Made by a program: the position numbers and the translations under genes. A model generated the notes under the pieces. It ran no database searches and was not told the DNA's origin. It saw only the letters and a list, made by a program, of their open reading frames with translations. Below, one piece after another: positions 1 to 7,439 of a stretch of DNA of 64,000 nt (position 1 is the stretch's first letter; every line of letters begins with the position of its first letter). The stretch is from an uncultured Bacteroidales bacterium (GTDB taxonomy: Bacteria; Bacteroidota; Bacteroidia; Bacteroidales; UBA1715). The stretch is taken from positions 87,417 to 151,416 of the forward strand of contig CALAUG010000031.1 of assembly GCA_937892155.1 (NCBI GenBank), in the 5' to 3' direction.

Positions 1-167
1 TACTCGGTTATCCCAAAGCAACTGAAGCAAATGCTTCTACTGCTTTATCATCAATTTCAACAAAATATACAACTTTGAAGGATTTATCTTCAAATCAAAC
101 AAAGTTGACTCCAGGTAAGGGATACTACATTAAGATGAATTCTGACGCGACGATAACTATAGAATAA
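1..167 (+). CDS. C-terminal end of an unidentified surface or secreted protein (partial)
   Basis: Reading frame 3 is open from the left window edge to TAA at 165-167 and gives about 54 residues. The segment is rich in Ser, Thr and Asn and contains PGKGYYIKMNSDATITIE close to the end. A Gly-Lys-Gly-Tyr motif followed by short beta strands is common at the ends of beta-sandwich repeats in exported Bacteroidota proteins, so an exported multi-domain protein is inferred. It does not resemble a type IX secretion C-terminal signal. The gene is followed at once by a hairpin terminator shared with the convergent hisA. The family cannot be named from this fragment. Confidence 0.6.
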   Translation, partial: LGYPKATEANASTALSSISTKYTTLKDLSSNQTKLTPGKGYYIKMNSDATITIE

Positions 168-186
168 CGCACTATATACTATTAAC

Positions 187-220
187 AAAAAAGGTCGGAA
201 GCAATGCTCCCGACCTTTTT
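187..220. terminator. Bidirectional intrinsic terminator
   Basis: An inverted repeat (AAAAAGGTCGG / CCGACCTTTTT) sits between the convergent partial + strand gene and hisA. It has A/T runs on both sides, so it can serve both strands. Confidence 0.85.
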
Positions 221-237
221 TATTTTAAGTAAACTAA

Positions 238-957
238 CTACAATAATGTAGCTATCTCCCTTAATTTTATTTTTCCTTCGTAAATCGCCTTACCAGTTAT
301 AACGCCATCAATACCTTTGGCATCAAGTTTTAAAATATCGTCTAACGAAGATATACCGCCACTGGCAATCACATACAAATCGGGGAATTTTTGTTTGATT
401 TTTACATACAAATCCGCATTTGCACCTTGCAACATACCATCTTTACTAATATCCGTACATATAATTTTTGAAATTCCATCGGCAACATAATCCCGTAAGA
501 AAACAAAAAGATCCAAAGATGTACCTTCCTGCCAACCACTCACTGCAATTTTTTCATTCTTTGCATCAGCGCCAAGAATAATCTTGTCGCATCCATATTT
601 TTGTAACCACGAAAGAAACATTGCACGATTTTTTACAGCAATACTTCCGCCAGTTACCATACTTGCACCAGATTCGAACGCAATTCGTAAATCTTCATCT
701 GTTTTCAAGCCTCCACCAAAATCAACAATCAAATTTGTATGAGTTGTAATGGACTCTAGAACCTTATAATTAACAATTCTACTACTTTTAGCTCCATCAA
801 GATCGACTAAATGTAAACGTTTTATTCCATTTGCCTCAAATTCTTTTGCAACCTCCAATGGATTTTCGTTGTACACTTTTTTTTGTGCATAATCACCCTG
901 AGACAACCGTACACATTTAGCATCAATAATATCTATGGCTGGTATGATTTCTATCAT
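238..957 (-). CDS. hisA: ProFAR isomerase HisA (histidine biosynthesis)
   Basis: HisA is a cytoplasmic TIM-barrel enzyme that isomerises ProFAR to PRFAR, the fourth step of histidine synthesis. The 239 residues match the usual family length. Visible hallmarks are the start MIEIIPAIDI with the catalytic-base Asp9, DFGGGLK at 79-85, the candidate acid Asp131 in LGADAKN, GWQEG at 141-145, TDISKDG at 168-174 and the phosphate-binding ASGGISS near 198-204. No other his gene is adjacent: hisA stands between a convergent unrelated gene and tRNA-Lys, so the rest of the pathway must lie elsewhere or be absent. The start is the only sensible ATG, just beyond the tRNA terminator. Confidence 0.97.
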   Translation of the reverse strand: MIEIIPAIDIIDAKCVRLSQGDYAQKKVYNENPLEVAKEFEANGIKRLHLVDLDGAKSSRIVNYKVLESITTHTNLIVDFGGGLKTDEDLRIAFESGASMVTGGSIAVKNRAMFLSWLQKYGCDKIILGADAKNEKIAVSGWQEGTSLDLFVFLRDYVADGISKIICTDISKDGMLQGANADLYVKIKQKFPDLYVIASGGISSLDDILKLDAKGIDGVITGKAIYEGKIKLREIATLL

Positions 958-981
958 AACTATATTTATTATACCTAAAAC

Positions 982-1012
982 AAAAAAGCCTCAAGATTAC
1001 TCTCAAGGCTTT
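982..1012 (-). terminator. Terminator after tRNA-Lys
   Basis: On the minus strand AAAGCCTTGAGA and TCTTGAGGCTTT form a hairpin with a T-run, directly after the tRNA 3' end and before hisA. Confidence 0.8.
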
Positions 1013-1015
1013 CTG

Positions 1016-1088
1016 TGATCCAGATGGGGCTCGAACCCATGACCCCATCCTTAAAAGGGATGTGCTCTACCTGCTGAGCTACTGAATC
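1016..1088 (-). tRNA. tRNA-Lys (anticodon TTT)
   Basis: Minus-strand cloverleaf of 73 nt. The acceptor is GATTCAG paired with CTGGATC (two G-T or wobble-type positions), discriminator A, D-stem GCTC/GAGC, anticodon loop CTTTTAA giving TTT (Lys), and T-arm ATGGG-TTCGAGC-CCCAT. CCA is not encoded; the next bases are CAG, so CCA must be added by nucleotidyltransferase. It has its own promoter (1114-1121) and terminator (982-1012), hence a monocistronic tRNA. Confidence 0.96.
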
Positions 1089-1113
1089 AATCCGTCCCTC
1101 TAAAAAGACGTTG

Positions 1114-1144
1114 CAAAAGTAGTCTTTTTTTTATTACTCCCAAA
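1114..1144 (-). promoter_or_regulatory. Promoter of tRNA-Lys
   Basis: Minus-strand TACTTTTG (1114-1121) fits the Bacteroidota -7 consensus TAnnTTTG. TTTG at 1141-1144 lies 19 nt upstream as the -33 element. The tRNA begins 26 nt downstream. This is one of the best bipartite matches in the window. Confidence 0.8.
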
Positions 1145-1178
1145 TTATATATTAAAATTTTTCAAAAAAAACAGCGAA

Positions 1179-2414
1179 CTAACAACGACCCTTAAATGTG
1201 AATCCTAATGATTCTACTACCTGTTTCAATTTTTCAGTGGAAATCTGTCCCTCTACCACAACTTTCCCCGTTACAATATCTGCTTTGACGTCCAACACAC
1301 CTTCCAGCTCTTTAATATGTGTTTCAACACTTTCTTTGCAATGATTACATCTCATACCATCGACTTGATATACCACACTACCATGTAGGTGATCCACATG
1401 CCTGTGTTTCGTTATTAAAGCGTACATAATTAACACAAAGAATATAATTGTAGAACAAACTTCTACGATTGAAAATCGTGTTTCACAGCAGTTCATCGTT
1501 GTATGAATTGTTGTAAACCATTCCGATGGAGCGACAACATCTATACACAAGCCAAATGAAACAGCTCCAAAGACGAGACTCAAAACATATATCAGCATTG
1601 TTTTCAATCCCATGACCTTTTGTACAATTATTAACGATGCAAAACTTACCGCCGGTCCTGCCATTAAAAAGACAAAAGCAGCCCCTGGGGTTAACCCTTT
1701 CAACATTAATGCTGCAGCAATAGGAATTGAACCAGTTGCACAAACGTACATCGGCAAAGCAATTGCAAGCACGGCAAACATTTCCAGCAAAGGCTTGTCT
1801 GCGAATTGCAACAAAAACTCATCTGGCACACAAACTGCAATTATTCCTGCAATAATAAGACCTATCAGTAAACGGGTTCCTATATCCTGCAACATAGTTA
1901 CAAATCCATAATGAAAAATTTCAAAAAGTTTATTGTTTGAATGATTTTGACAATCACAATCATCATCACAACCATCTTTACAAAACTCCATTGTTTCTGT
2001 TTTTTCAGATTTTTTATCAAAAGCAGTTACCAATCCTCCTGAGAATAACGACGTTATCAAAGCTGCAATAGGACGAATAATAGCAAACGGCAATCCAAAC
2101 ACGGAATATGTTGCCAAAATAGAATCAATACCCGTTTGTGGCGTTGCCGTTAAAAATGATGTCGTTGCCCCTTTGGAAGCACCTTCTTTCCGTAACGACA
2201 TTGCAGTAGGCAATACTCCACACGAGCATAGTGGTAAAGGAATTCCAAACAAAGCAGCTAACAAAACAGATTTAAACGAATTTTCAGACAAATGTTTTTT
2301 ATAGAAAGTGTTAGGAACAATCACGTGCAGTATTCCCGCACAAAGAAAACCCAATAACAGAAAAGGTGTCATTTCCATTATCATTTTCACCAAAGAAATA
2401 ACATTATCTTCCAT
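1179..2414 (-). CDS. SO_0444-type Cu/Zn efflux permease with C-terminal HMA domain
   Basis: A 411-residue polytopic inner-membrane protein of the ArsP/DUF318 permease superfamily, SO_0444-like Cu/Zn efflux branch. Two permease halves frame a cytoplasmic loop. The first half carries the Cys motif CSCG at 63-66 followed by a TPQTGIDS segment. The loop at about 144-158 is Cys/Asp-rich (CKDGCDDDCDC), and a His pair (HVDHLHG) lies near 339-345. Residues about 347-411 form a heavy-metal-associated domain with the metal site MRCNHC at 354-359. Fusion of the permease with an HMA metallochaperone domain is typical of this group. No metalloregulator lies next to it and no -7 promoter motif is obvious upstream. 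The exact metal is inferred from the family. Confidence 0.9.
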   Translation of the reverse strand: MEDNVISLVKMIMEMTPFLLLGFLCAGILHVIVPNTFYKKHLSENSFKSVLLAALFGIPLPLCSCGVLPTAMSLRKEGASKGATTSFLTATPQTGIDSILATYSVFGLPFAIIRPIAALITSLFSGGLVTAFDKKSEKTETMEFCKDGCDDDCDCQNHSNNKLFEIFHYGFVTMLQDIGTRLLIGLIIAGIIAVCVPDEFLLQFADKPLLEMFAVLAIALPMYVCATGSIPIAAALMLKGLTPGAAFVFLMAGPAVSFASLIIVQKVMGLKTMLIYVLSLVFGAVSFGLCIDVVAPSEWFTTIHTTMNCCETRFSIVEVCSTIIFFVLIMYALITKHRHVDHLHGSVVYQVDGMRCNHCKESVETHIKELEGVLDVKADIVTGKVVVEGQISTEKLKQVVESLGFTFKGRC

Positions 2415-2469
2415 TGTTTCAATTAATTTACACCTCTTAAATAACGTACACTAATCTTTGTCTATTGCT

Positions 2470-3177
2470 TCAAAATCCAAAACATCTCATATAGGTAAGT
2501 CCATTCGGAACATAATTCTTATCATACGTTGTTGGTTTGCCATCGGCAGGATACACTCGTCCTGTATTATGATAATGAAAGGCATCACGATAGCGTCCCT
2601 TTTGCAACAAATGACCATACTCGCCCTTTATCCATTTAACACCCCAATACACAGCATCCTTTCCTCGTAGATCAGCGACGTTAATATGTAAATGGAGGCA
2701 CTTATACCCCATGATTTGAAATGGTCCCCACGAAGTTGCCAGATTTTTCAGCGCATCGTCCGATGCATCCTGAATCATTGACGATGTAACACCTTCGTAT
2801 GATGCAAGTTTTCCTTCACGAACATTTTTCAAACGTTTATATACGTGCTTTTCAAAACGTTTGGGCATATCTGTCCGACCAGAACATTCCAAACAGGCAA
2901 GTGCTTTCAAATACGCGGATGACAAGCCAACCACACGGGCACAGGAATCTATGATAGTACCATAATTTTCATTAACACGTTCACAAACCTTCGGTAATTC
3001 ATTTTCGGAGACTTCTATAGGTGCTTCATTACGAAAAGACACATGACAAATCCAACATGCAACTATAAACACCAACCCACCAATGGCAAATTGACGGGTA
3101 CGTTTCGCATTTTTCCCAATACCTTTTTTCTTCGATGTTTTCCGTCTTTTCTTTGTCTTATTTGAAGATTTCGCCAC
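2470..3177 (-). CDS. Membrane-anchored lysozyme-like (N-acetylmuramidase-type) protein
   Basis: 235 residues. A very basic N-terminus (about 30 residues, mostly Lys, Arg and Ser) precedes a single transmembrane segment at about 31-47, so the rest faces the periplasm. The periplasmic part resembles lysozyme-like DUF3380-type N-acetylmuramidases: a helix with candidate catalytic Glu97 in CLECSG, RFEKHVYKRL at 107-116, SWGPFQIMG at 149-157 and an F-HYHNTG segment near 200-206. Peptidoglycan cleavage is inferred, not shown. The start codon is GTG (3175-3177); the promoter at 3196-3203 leaves little room for another start. Flavobacterial or prophage endolysins share the fold, but no phage genes are nearby. 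Confidence 0.7.
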   Translation of the reverse strand: MAKSSNKTKKRRKTSKKKGIGKNAKRTRQFAIGGLVFIVACWICHVSFRNEAPIEVSENELPKVCERVNENYGTIIDSCARVVGLSSAYLKALACLECSGRTDMPKRFEKHVYKRLKNVREGKLASYEGVTSSMIQDASDDALKNLATSWGPFQIMGYKCLHLHINVADLRGKDAVYWGVKWIKGEYGHLLQKGRYRDAFHYHNTGRVYPADGKPTTYDKNYVPNGLTYMRCFGF

Positions 3178-3195
3178 AACTACAACTATTTTTCA

Positions 3196-3203
3196 CAAAA
3201 ATA
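3196..3203 (-). promoter_or_regulatory. -7 promoter element of the lysozyme-like gene
   Basis: TATTTTTG on the minus strand fits TAnnTTTG and lies 18 nt from the GTG start. No clear -33 TTTG is seen at the expected spacing. Confidence 0.55.
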
Positions 3204-3267
3204 CGATAAAAAAAATCCATTCTCATATCAAATACAAGTGAGAACTTTTTATTTTCCGAGAATTTAC

Positions 3268-3275
3268 TACTTTTG
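3268..3275 (+). promoter_or_regulatory. -7 promoter element of the acpP-acyltransferase pair
   Basis: TACTTTTG lies 20 nt before the ATG of the acyl carrier protein. A T-rich tract at about 3246-3254 occupies the -33 position. The leader must be very short. Confidence 0.65.
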
Positions 3276-3295
3276 TTCCATAAAATTCCAAAACG

Positions 3296-3538
3296 ATGAC
3301 ACGCGAAGAAATAGTTAAAATAACTAATGAATTTTTAGTTGATGAAATTGAAGTTGATGCAGAAAAGATAAACGACAGCGCTCGTTTAAAGGAAGATTTA
3401 GGCATTGACAGTCTTGATTTTGTTGATATTGTAGTGATAGTTGAAAGTCACTTTGGATTCAAAATCAAACCAGAAGAAATGAAAGACGTACAAACGCTTT
3501 CACAATTCTACGATTACATTGCCAACAAATTAGCATAA
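3296..3538 (+). CDS. Acyl carrier protein (specialised)
   Basis: 80-residue acidic four-helix carrier protein. The phosphopantetheine attachment site is Ser39 in LGIDSLDFVD. Carrier proteins deliver thioester-bound acyl chains to partner enzymes. It is unlikely to be the housekeeping fatty-acid ACP, because it is not next to fabF or other fab genes and is coupled to an LpxL-like acyltransferase: its TAA is followed without a gap by the next ATG. It probably donates an acyl chain to that enzyme. The start is supported by the promoter 20 nt upstream. Confidence 0.93.
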   Translation: MTREEIVKITNEFLVDEIEVDAEKINDSARLKEDLGIDSLDFVDIVVIVESHFGFKIKPEEMKDVQTLSQFYDYIANKLA

Positions 3539-4444
3539 ATGGAAAACCGTCAGTGGTCTGGTAAAACAGGAGGCGGTTCCTTTGGGCAGAAATTTCTATT
3601 TCGGGTGTTACGCCACATTCGTGTTTCGTTTCTATATCCCGTTTTATATATTGCCATTCCTTTCTATTGGCTTTTTGGTAAAAAAGGACGAAAAGCCATA
3701 ATGTGCTATTTTACCAAGCATCAAGGATATACATATTGGGAAGCTGTCAGAGCTAGCCTAAAAAACCACTTAACATTTGGGAAAATCGTACTTGACAAAT
3801 TTGCCCTATTAGCGGAAAACACGAATCAATTCAAAATAACTGTCGAGGACATTGACCTATTTACCAATGCCATAAACCAACCGGAAGGATTTTTTGTTGT
3901 GAGCGCACATATTGGTAATTTTGAATTGGCTGGACACTGCCTCAGACAAGAAAAGAAACAATTATACGGCATTGTGTACAGCGGCGAAAGTCAAGTTTTG
4001 CAGACACGGCGAGCTGCGGCATTTCAAAAGTCGCACCTGAACCTCATACCAGTATCAAACGATATGTCGCATCTATTTGCCATAAAAAATGCAATTGACA
4101 ATGGCGACATCGTCACGCTTCCTTGTGACAGGCTTTTGGGTAGTACTAAATCGTATAGTTGCGATTTTTTTGAGGGGAAAGCGGAATTTCCAATAGGAAC
4201 CTTCCGTTTAGCCGCACAATTAGATGCTCCTGTTTTTATTGTATTTATGATGAAAGAGAAAGGGCTTTCATACCGTGGATTCGTGAAAAAGCTATCTCCT
4301 ATCCAGAATGAAAAAGCATCTGCGAAAAAAGCGGAATTCTTGGCAAAACAATATGTCAATGAGTTAGAGAATATACTAAAACAATATCCGGAACAGTGGT
4401 TTAATTATTATGATTTTTGGAATGAATTGAACAAAAACCAATAA
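3539..4444 (+). CDS. LpxL/HtrB-family lipid acyltransferase
   Basis: 301 residues of the lysophospholipid/lipid A acyltransferase family. A hydrophobic N-terminal segment at about 29-46 would anchor it to the inner membrane. The catalytic HX4E motif is His124-Glu129 in SAHIGNFEL. A conserved PCDRLLG stretch near 195-201 and a GTFRLAAQLDAP segment follow. These enzymes move an acyl chain from ACP to a glycolipid or lipid headgroup. Similar acyltransferases occur in aryl-polyene, flexirubin and dialkylresorcinol clusters, always with a dedicated ACP as here. The gene starts on the base after the acpP stop, so translation is coupled. The real acceptor is unknown. Confidence 0.85.
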   Translation: MENRQWSGKTGGGSFGQKFLFRVLRHIRVSFLYPVLYIAIPFYWLFGKKGRKAIMCYFTKHQGYTYWEAVRASLKNHLTFGKIVLDKFALLAENTNQFKITVEDIDLFTNAINQPEGFFVVSAHIGNFELAGHCLRQEKKQLYGIVYSGESQVLQTRRAAAFQKSHLNLIPVSNDMSHLFAIKNAIDNGDIVTLPCDRLLGSTKSYSCDFFEGKAEFPIGTFRLAAQLDAPVFIVFMMKEKGLSYRGFVKKLSPIQNEKASAKKAEFLAKQYVNELENILKQYPEQWFNYYDFWNELNKNQ

Positions 4445-4511
4445 TGCCAGTTCCTGTAAAAGAAATAAAATATTAATACCGACCAAAAGTAGATTATTTC
4501 AATTAAAGAAG

Positions 4512-4519
4512 TACTTTTG
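4512..4519 (+). promoter_or_regulatory. -7 promoter element of the methyltransferase gene
   Basis: TACTTTTG lies 16 nt before the ATG at 4536, in a 91-nt gap after the acyltransferase. The methyltransferase can therefore be transcribed separately. Confidence 0.6.
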
Positions 4520-4535
4520 TGAAAATTGTTACAAA

Positions 4536-5621
4536 ATGGAATTACAGTCTCCTCAAAAGGAAATATACGCAAAAGAACGTTTTACAGCTTTACAAGCTCA
4601 ACGTTTAGCACAAGAGATCGCATTTGGACCTATTGTTTTTCAGGTTTCACGTTTAATGGTGAAATTCGGCATTTTCAAAATGTTGGATGACAACAAGAAT
4701 GGTTTAACAATGGACGAAATCGTTGAAAAAACAAAATTATCACGATATGCCGTACAATGTTTATTAGAGTCTTCATTAACAATTGGTACTATTCTTTTAA
4801 AAGACGAAAAATTCCTTCTTGCAAAAGCAGGCTGGTTTCTCATTCATGACGACATGGCCCGTGTAAATATGGACTTCAATCACGATGTCAATTACCTTGG
4901 ACTTTTCAATCTTGAAGAAGCTTTAATTAATGGAAAACCTGAAGGGCTTAAAATTTTTGGAACTTGGAAAACCATATATGAAGGTTTGTCTCAATTACCG
5001 AAACAAGTTCAAAAAAGCTGGTTTGGTTTTGACCATTTTTATTCTGACAATTCTTTCCAACAGGCATTGGAAATCGTTTTTGCGAACAAACCCAAAACAT
5101 TGCTTGATGTTGGTGGAAACACTGGTAGATGGGCTTTGCAGTGTGTTGGTTTTAACAAAGATGTAAAAGTCACCATTATGGACTTGCCACAACAACTAGA
5201 AATGATGCGTGCTCAAACGAAGGATTTACCTGGAGCAGATAGAATTTTTGGTCACGGAGCAAATTTACTTGACGAGAATGTTCCCTTCCCGACCAATTTT
5301 GATGCAATATGGATGAGTCAATTCCTTGATTGTTTCTCAGAATCGGAAGTTACGAGCATTCTAACCCGTGCTGCAAAATCAATGAATAAAGATAGCAAGC
5401 TTTACATAATGGAGACATTATGGGATCGCCAACGTTTTGAAACAGCATCATACTGTTTAGCACAAATCAGTTTATATTTTACCGCATTAGCAAACGGAAA
5501 TTCAAAAATGTATTATTCCGGAGATATGATACGATGCGTTGAAAATGCTGGTTTACAGGTTGAAACAATTCATGACGGTTTGGGCTTAGGACATAGTATT
5601 ATTGTCTGCAAATTACAATAA
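4536..5621 (+). CDS. SAM-dependent methyltransferase (plant-type O-methyltransferase fold)
   Basis: 361 residues. Residues about 30-105 form a winged-helix dimerisation domain. The Rossmann methyltransferase domain follows, with SAM motif I at 189-198 (LLDVGGNTGR) and an acidic strand-2 end (TIMDLP). This is the architecture of O-methyltransferase family 2. The catalytic His of plant-type enzymes, usually in an H-D/x-W motif after motif IV, is not evident: the equivalent reads SQFLDCFSES. The methyl acceptor may thus differ from a phenol. It lies in the same orientation as the ACP and acyltransferase, and similar methyltransferases accompany them in polyene-lipid clusters. No polyketide or ketosynthase gene is in the window. 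Confidence 0.8.
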   Translation: MELQSPQKEIYAKERFTALQAQRLAQEIAFGPIVFQVSRLMVKFGIFKMLDDNKNGLTMDEIVEKTKLSRYAVQCLLESSLTIGTILLKDEKFLLAKAGWFLIHDDMARVNMDFNHDVNYLGLFNLEEALINGKPEGLKIFGTWKTIYEGLSQLPKQVQKSWFGFDHFYSDNSFQQALEIVFANKPKTLLDVGGNTGRWALQCVGFNKDVKVTIMDLPQQLEMMRAQTKDLPGADRIFGHGANLLDENVPFPTNFDAIWMSQFLDCFSESEVTSILTRAAKSMNKDSKLYIMETLWDRQRFETASYCLAQISLYFTALANGNSKMYYSGDMIRCVENAGLQVETIHDGLGLGHSIIVCKLQ

Positions 5622-5629
5622 TACAGAAT

Positions 5630-6457
5630 CTATTTATTTATCATTATTCGACCATTAGATTCCAATACCATAGAATCTTTTTGTAAGGTCGCGATAATTT
5701 GTTGTACCAGATTGATGTCAAACCCTTGTATTTCCGACAACTCGTCTGCAGTTAACGGGCCATGCTGGAGAAGACAACGCAATGTAGCTGCCCGTTTTTG
5801 ACGAAATGATCCTTCAAATTTCGACTGAATTGTATGCTTTGTTGAAAGACGATTATAATTTCCAACAGTTTTTTTTAAATAAGTGCCATAATCCATCAAA
5901 GCCCAATACCAAATACGTGGATTTTCGGTATATAACGTCTGTCTGGCCAAATCTTTTAAAACCGCTTCATCAACCTTCTCTGTAACATCTTGAAAAAAAG
6001 TATATATCAAAACTGTGCGTACGTTAGTTTCCAAGAATACCAAAGGTTTATTATATGCATACACAAGTATTGACGCAGCCGTGTTTTCTCCGATTCCAGA
6101 ACATGTCTGTAACAATCTTTGTTCTTGTGGAAATTCGTCCAGCTCAACAATTTGCTTTGCTGTTTGATGTAAATATTTCGCACGCCGGTTGTAACCTAAC
6201 CCTGACCAATGAGCAAGAACTTCTTGAAAATCAGCTTGCGCTAAAACTTGCAATGTTGGGAACGCACTAATAAACTCCTGAAATTTTATTAGTACACGCG
6301 AGACCTGTGTTTGTTGCAACATAACTTCAGACAGTAGAATAAAATAAGGATTTGTATCCTTACGCCAGGGCATTTCTCGATACAAATCCTTACCTTTTTG
6401 CAATACAACTTTCTGAAATTCAGCAATCTGCTGTTCTGTCAGTTGCAAATTATTCAT
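5630..6457 (-). CDS. MutY-like HhH-GPD DNA glycosylase lacking the Fe-S cluster
   Basis: 275 residues, shorter than MutY (about 350). Residues about 36-60 hold LSEVMLQQTQVSR with the MutY/Nth-type Glu44, and a helix-hairpin-helix follows at 117-130 (QTCSGIGENTAASI). The position of the catalytic Asp (DGNV in MutY, VDTH in Nth) is Glu143 in FLETNVRTV. The four Cys of the [4Fe-4S] loop are absent; only Cys119 and one Cys near 215 remain. The C-terminus is a short winged-helix-like segment rather than the NUDIX-like 8-oxoG domain. I recall a minor glycosylase family with ETNxRTV and WALMDYG motifs; this gene has both. Base-excision activity and substrate are uncertain. It overlaps the upstream terC-like gene by 8 nt. 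Confidence 0.8.
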   Translation of the reverse strand: MNNLQLTEQQIAEFQKVVLQKGKDLYREMPWRKDTNPYFILLSEVMLQQTQVSRVLIKFQEFISAFPTLQVLAQADFQEVLAHWSGLGYNRRAKYLHQTAKQIVELDEFPQEQRLLQTCSGIGENTAASILVYAYNKPLVFLETNVRTVLIYTFFQDVTEKVDEAVLKDLARQTLYTENPRIWYWALMDYGTYLKKTVGNYNRLSTKHTIQSKFEGSFRQKRAATLRCLLQHGPLTADELSEIQGFDINLVQQIIATLQKDSMVLESNGRIMINK

Positions 6458-7430
6458 ATTTCACTTCCGTGTGTTTTTTATTATAGATGACAGATGCAAG
6501 TATGCCCACACCCAATATAAGAGCAATTGCACCCAATGAAATTCCTATAGAAATGTGCACAAATGAAGCTATCAACATTTTTATGCCTATAAACAAAAGC
6601 AATATGAACAAACTCACTTTTAAGTATTTGAATTTATCCATAATTGACGCCAAAACGAAATACAGGGAACGTAATCCTAAAATTGCAAAAATGTTTGAAG
6701 TAAAAACAATAAAAGAATCCGTTGTCACAGAAAATACTGCCGGTATAGAATCAACTGCAAATAAAATATCCGTTGACTCAATGACCATAAGTACCACAAA
6801 AAGTGGAGTTACTGCCTTTACACCATTTATTTTTGTAAAAAAGTGCCCCTCGTCCAAATCGGAACTTACAGGATATATTTTTCTAATAATTTTTACAACA
6901 ACGCTCTTATCTGCATCAAAGTCATCATCTTTGCCAAACATCATTTTGAGAGCTGAAACAATCAACAAGCCACCAAAAATATACATCACCCACGTAAACT
7001 TGTTGACCAAAGCCGCACCCAAAACAATCATAACCCCACGAAATACAAGCGCTCCAATAATACCCCAAAATAGAACTTCGTGCTGATATTTGCCTGGTAC
7101 TTTGAAATAAGAAAACAACATCACCATTACAAAGATATTATCGAGACTTAATGCCTTTTCTATCAAATAACCGGTCAAGTATTGCAAACCTGCATCCCAA
7201 CCTGTTTTAATTGTCGCATCAGGAGTATTGGTTCGCAACTGAAACCAATCAAAATTATATGCGGCAACAACAATACCTCCAAACAATAACGCACACGCAA
7301 TCCATAAGCACGTCATTTTCAATGCTTCAGATGTTGAAATCTCATGCTGAGTTTTATTTAAAACCCCCAAGTCTAATGCCAACAAGGCAAAGACAATCAA
7401 TAAAAAAATTCCCCAAGCAATTATAGTCAT
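6450..7430 (-). CDS. TerC/Alx family integral membrane protein
   Basis: 326 residues with about nine hydrophobic helices. Two Asp-bearing membrane segments typical of the family are visible, SLDNIFVMVMLFSYFKVP near 93-110 and ESTDILFAVDSIPAVF near 220-235. Alx and related TerC proteins are linked to manganese export or metalation of exported proteins. The length and the N-terminal IFLLIVFALLALDLGVL match the Alx branch. In proteobacteria alx often follows a yybP-ykoY Mn riboswitch; here only 9 nt separate it from the upstream gene, so no riboswitch can be present. It is in the middle of the 14.5-5.6 kb operon. Confidence 0.88.
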   Translation of the reverse strand: MTIIAWGIFLLIVFALLALDLGVLNKTQHEISTSEALKMTCLWIACALLFGGIVVAAYNFDWFQLRTNTPDATIKTGWDAGLQYLTGYLIEKALSLDNIFVMVMLFSYFKVPGKYQHEVLFWGIIGALVFRGVMIVLGAALVNKFTWVMYIFGGLLIVSALKMMFGKDDDFDADKSVVVKIIRKIYPVSSDLDEGHFFTKINGVKAVTPLFVVLMVIESTDILFAVDSIPAVFSVTTDSFIVFTSNIFAILGLRSLYFVLASIMDKFKYLKVSLFILLLFIGIKMLIASFVHISIGISLGAIALILGVGILASVIYNKKHTEVKYE

Positions 7431-7439
7431 ATCTTCCGG

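Noticed and set aside
2470..3177. Prophage remnant suggested by the lysozyme-like gene
   Set aside because: No integrase, capsid, holin or attachment site is present, and both neighbours are chromosomal genes with their own promoters.
7431..7439. yybP-ykoY manganese riboswitch before the TerC/Alx gene
   Set aside because: Only 9 nt separate the gene from the preceding stop, so there is no room for an aptamer.
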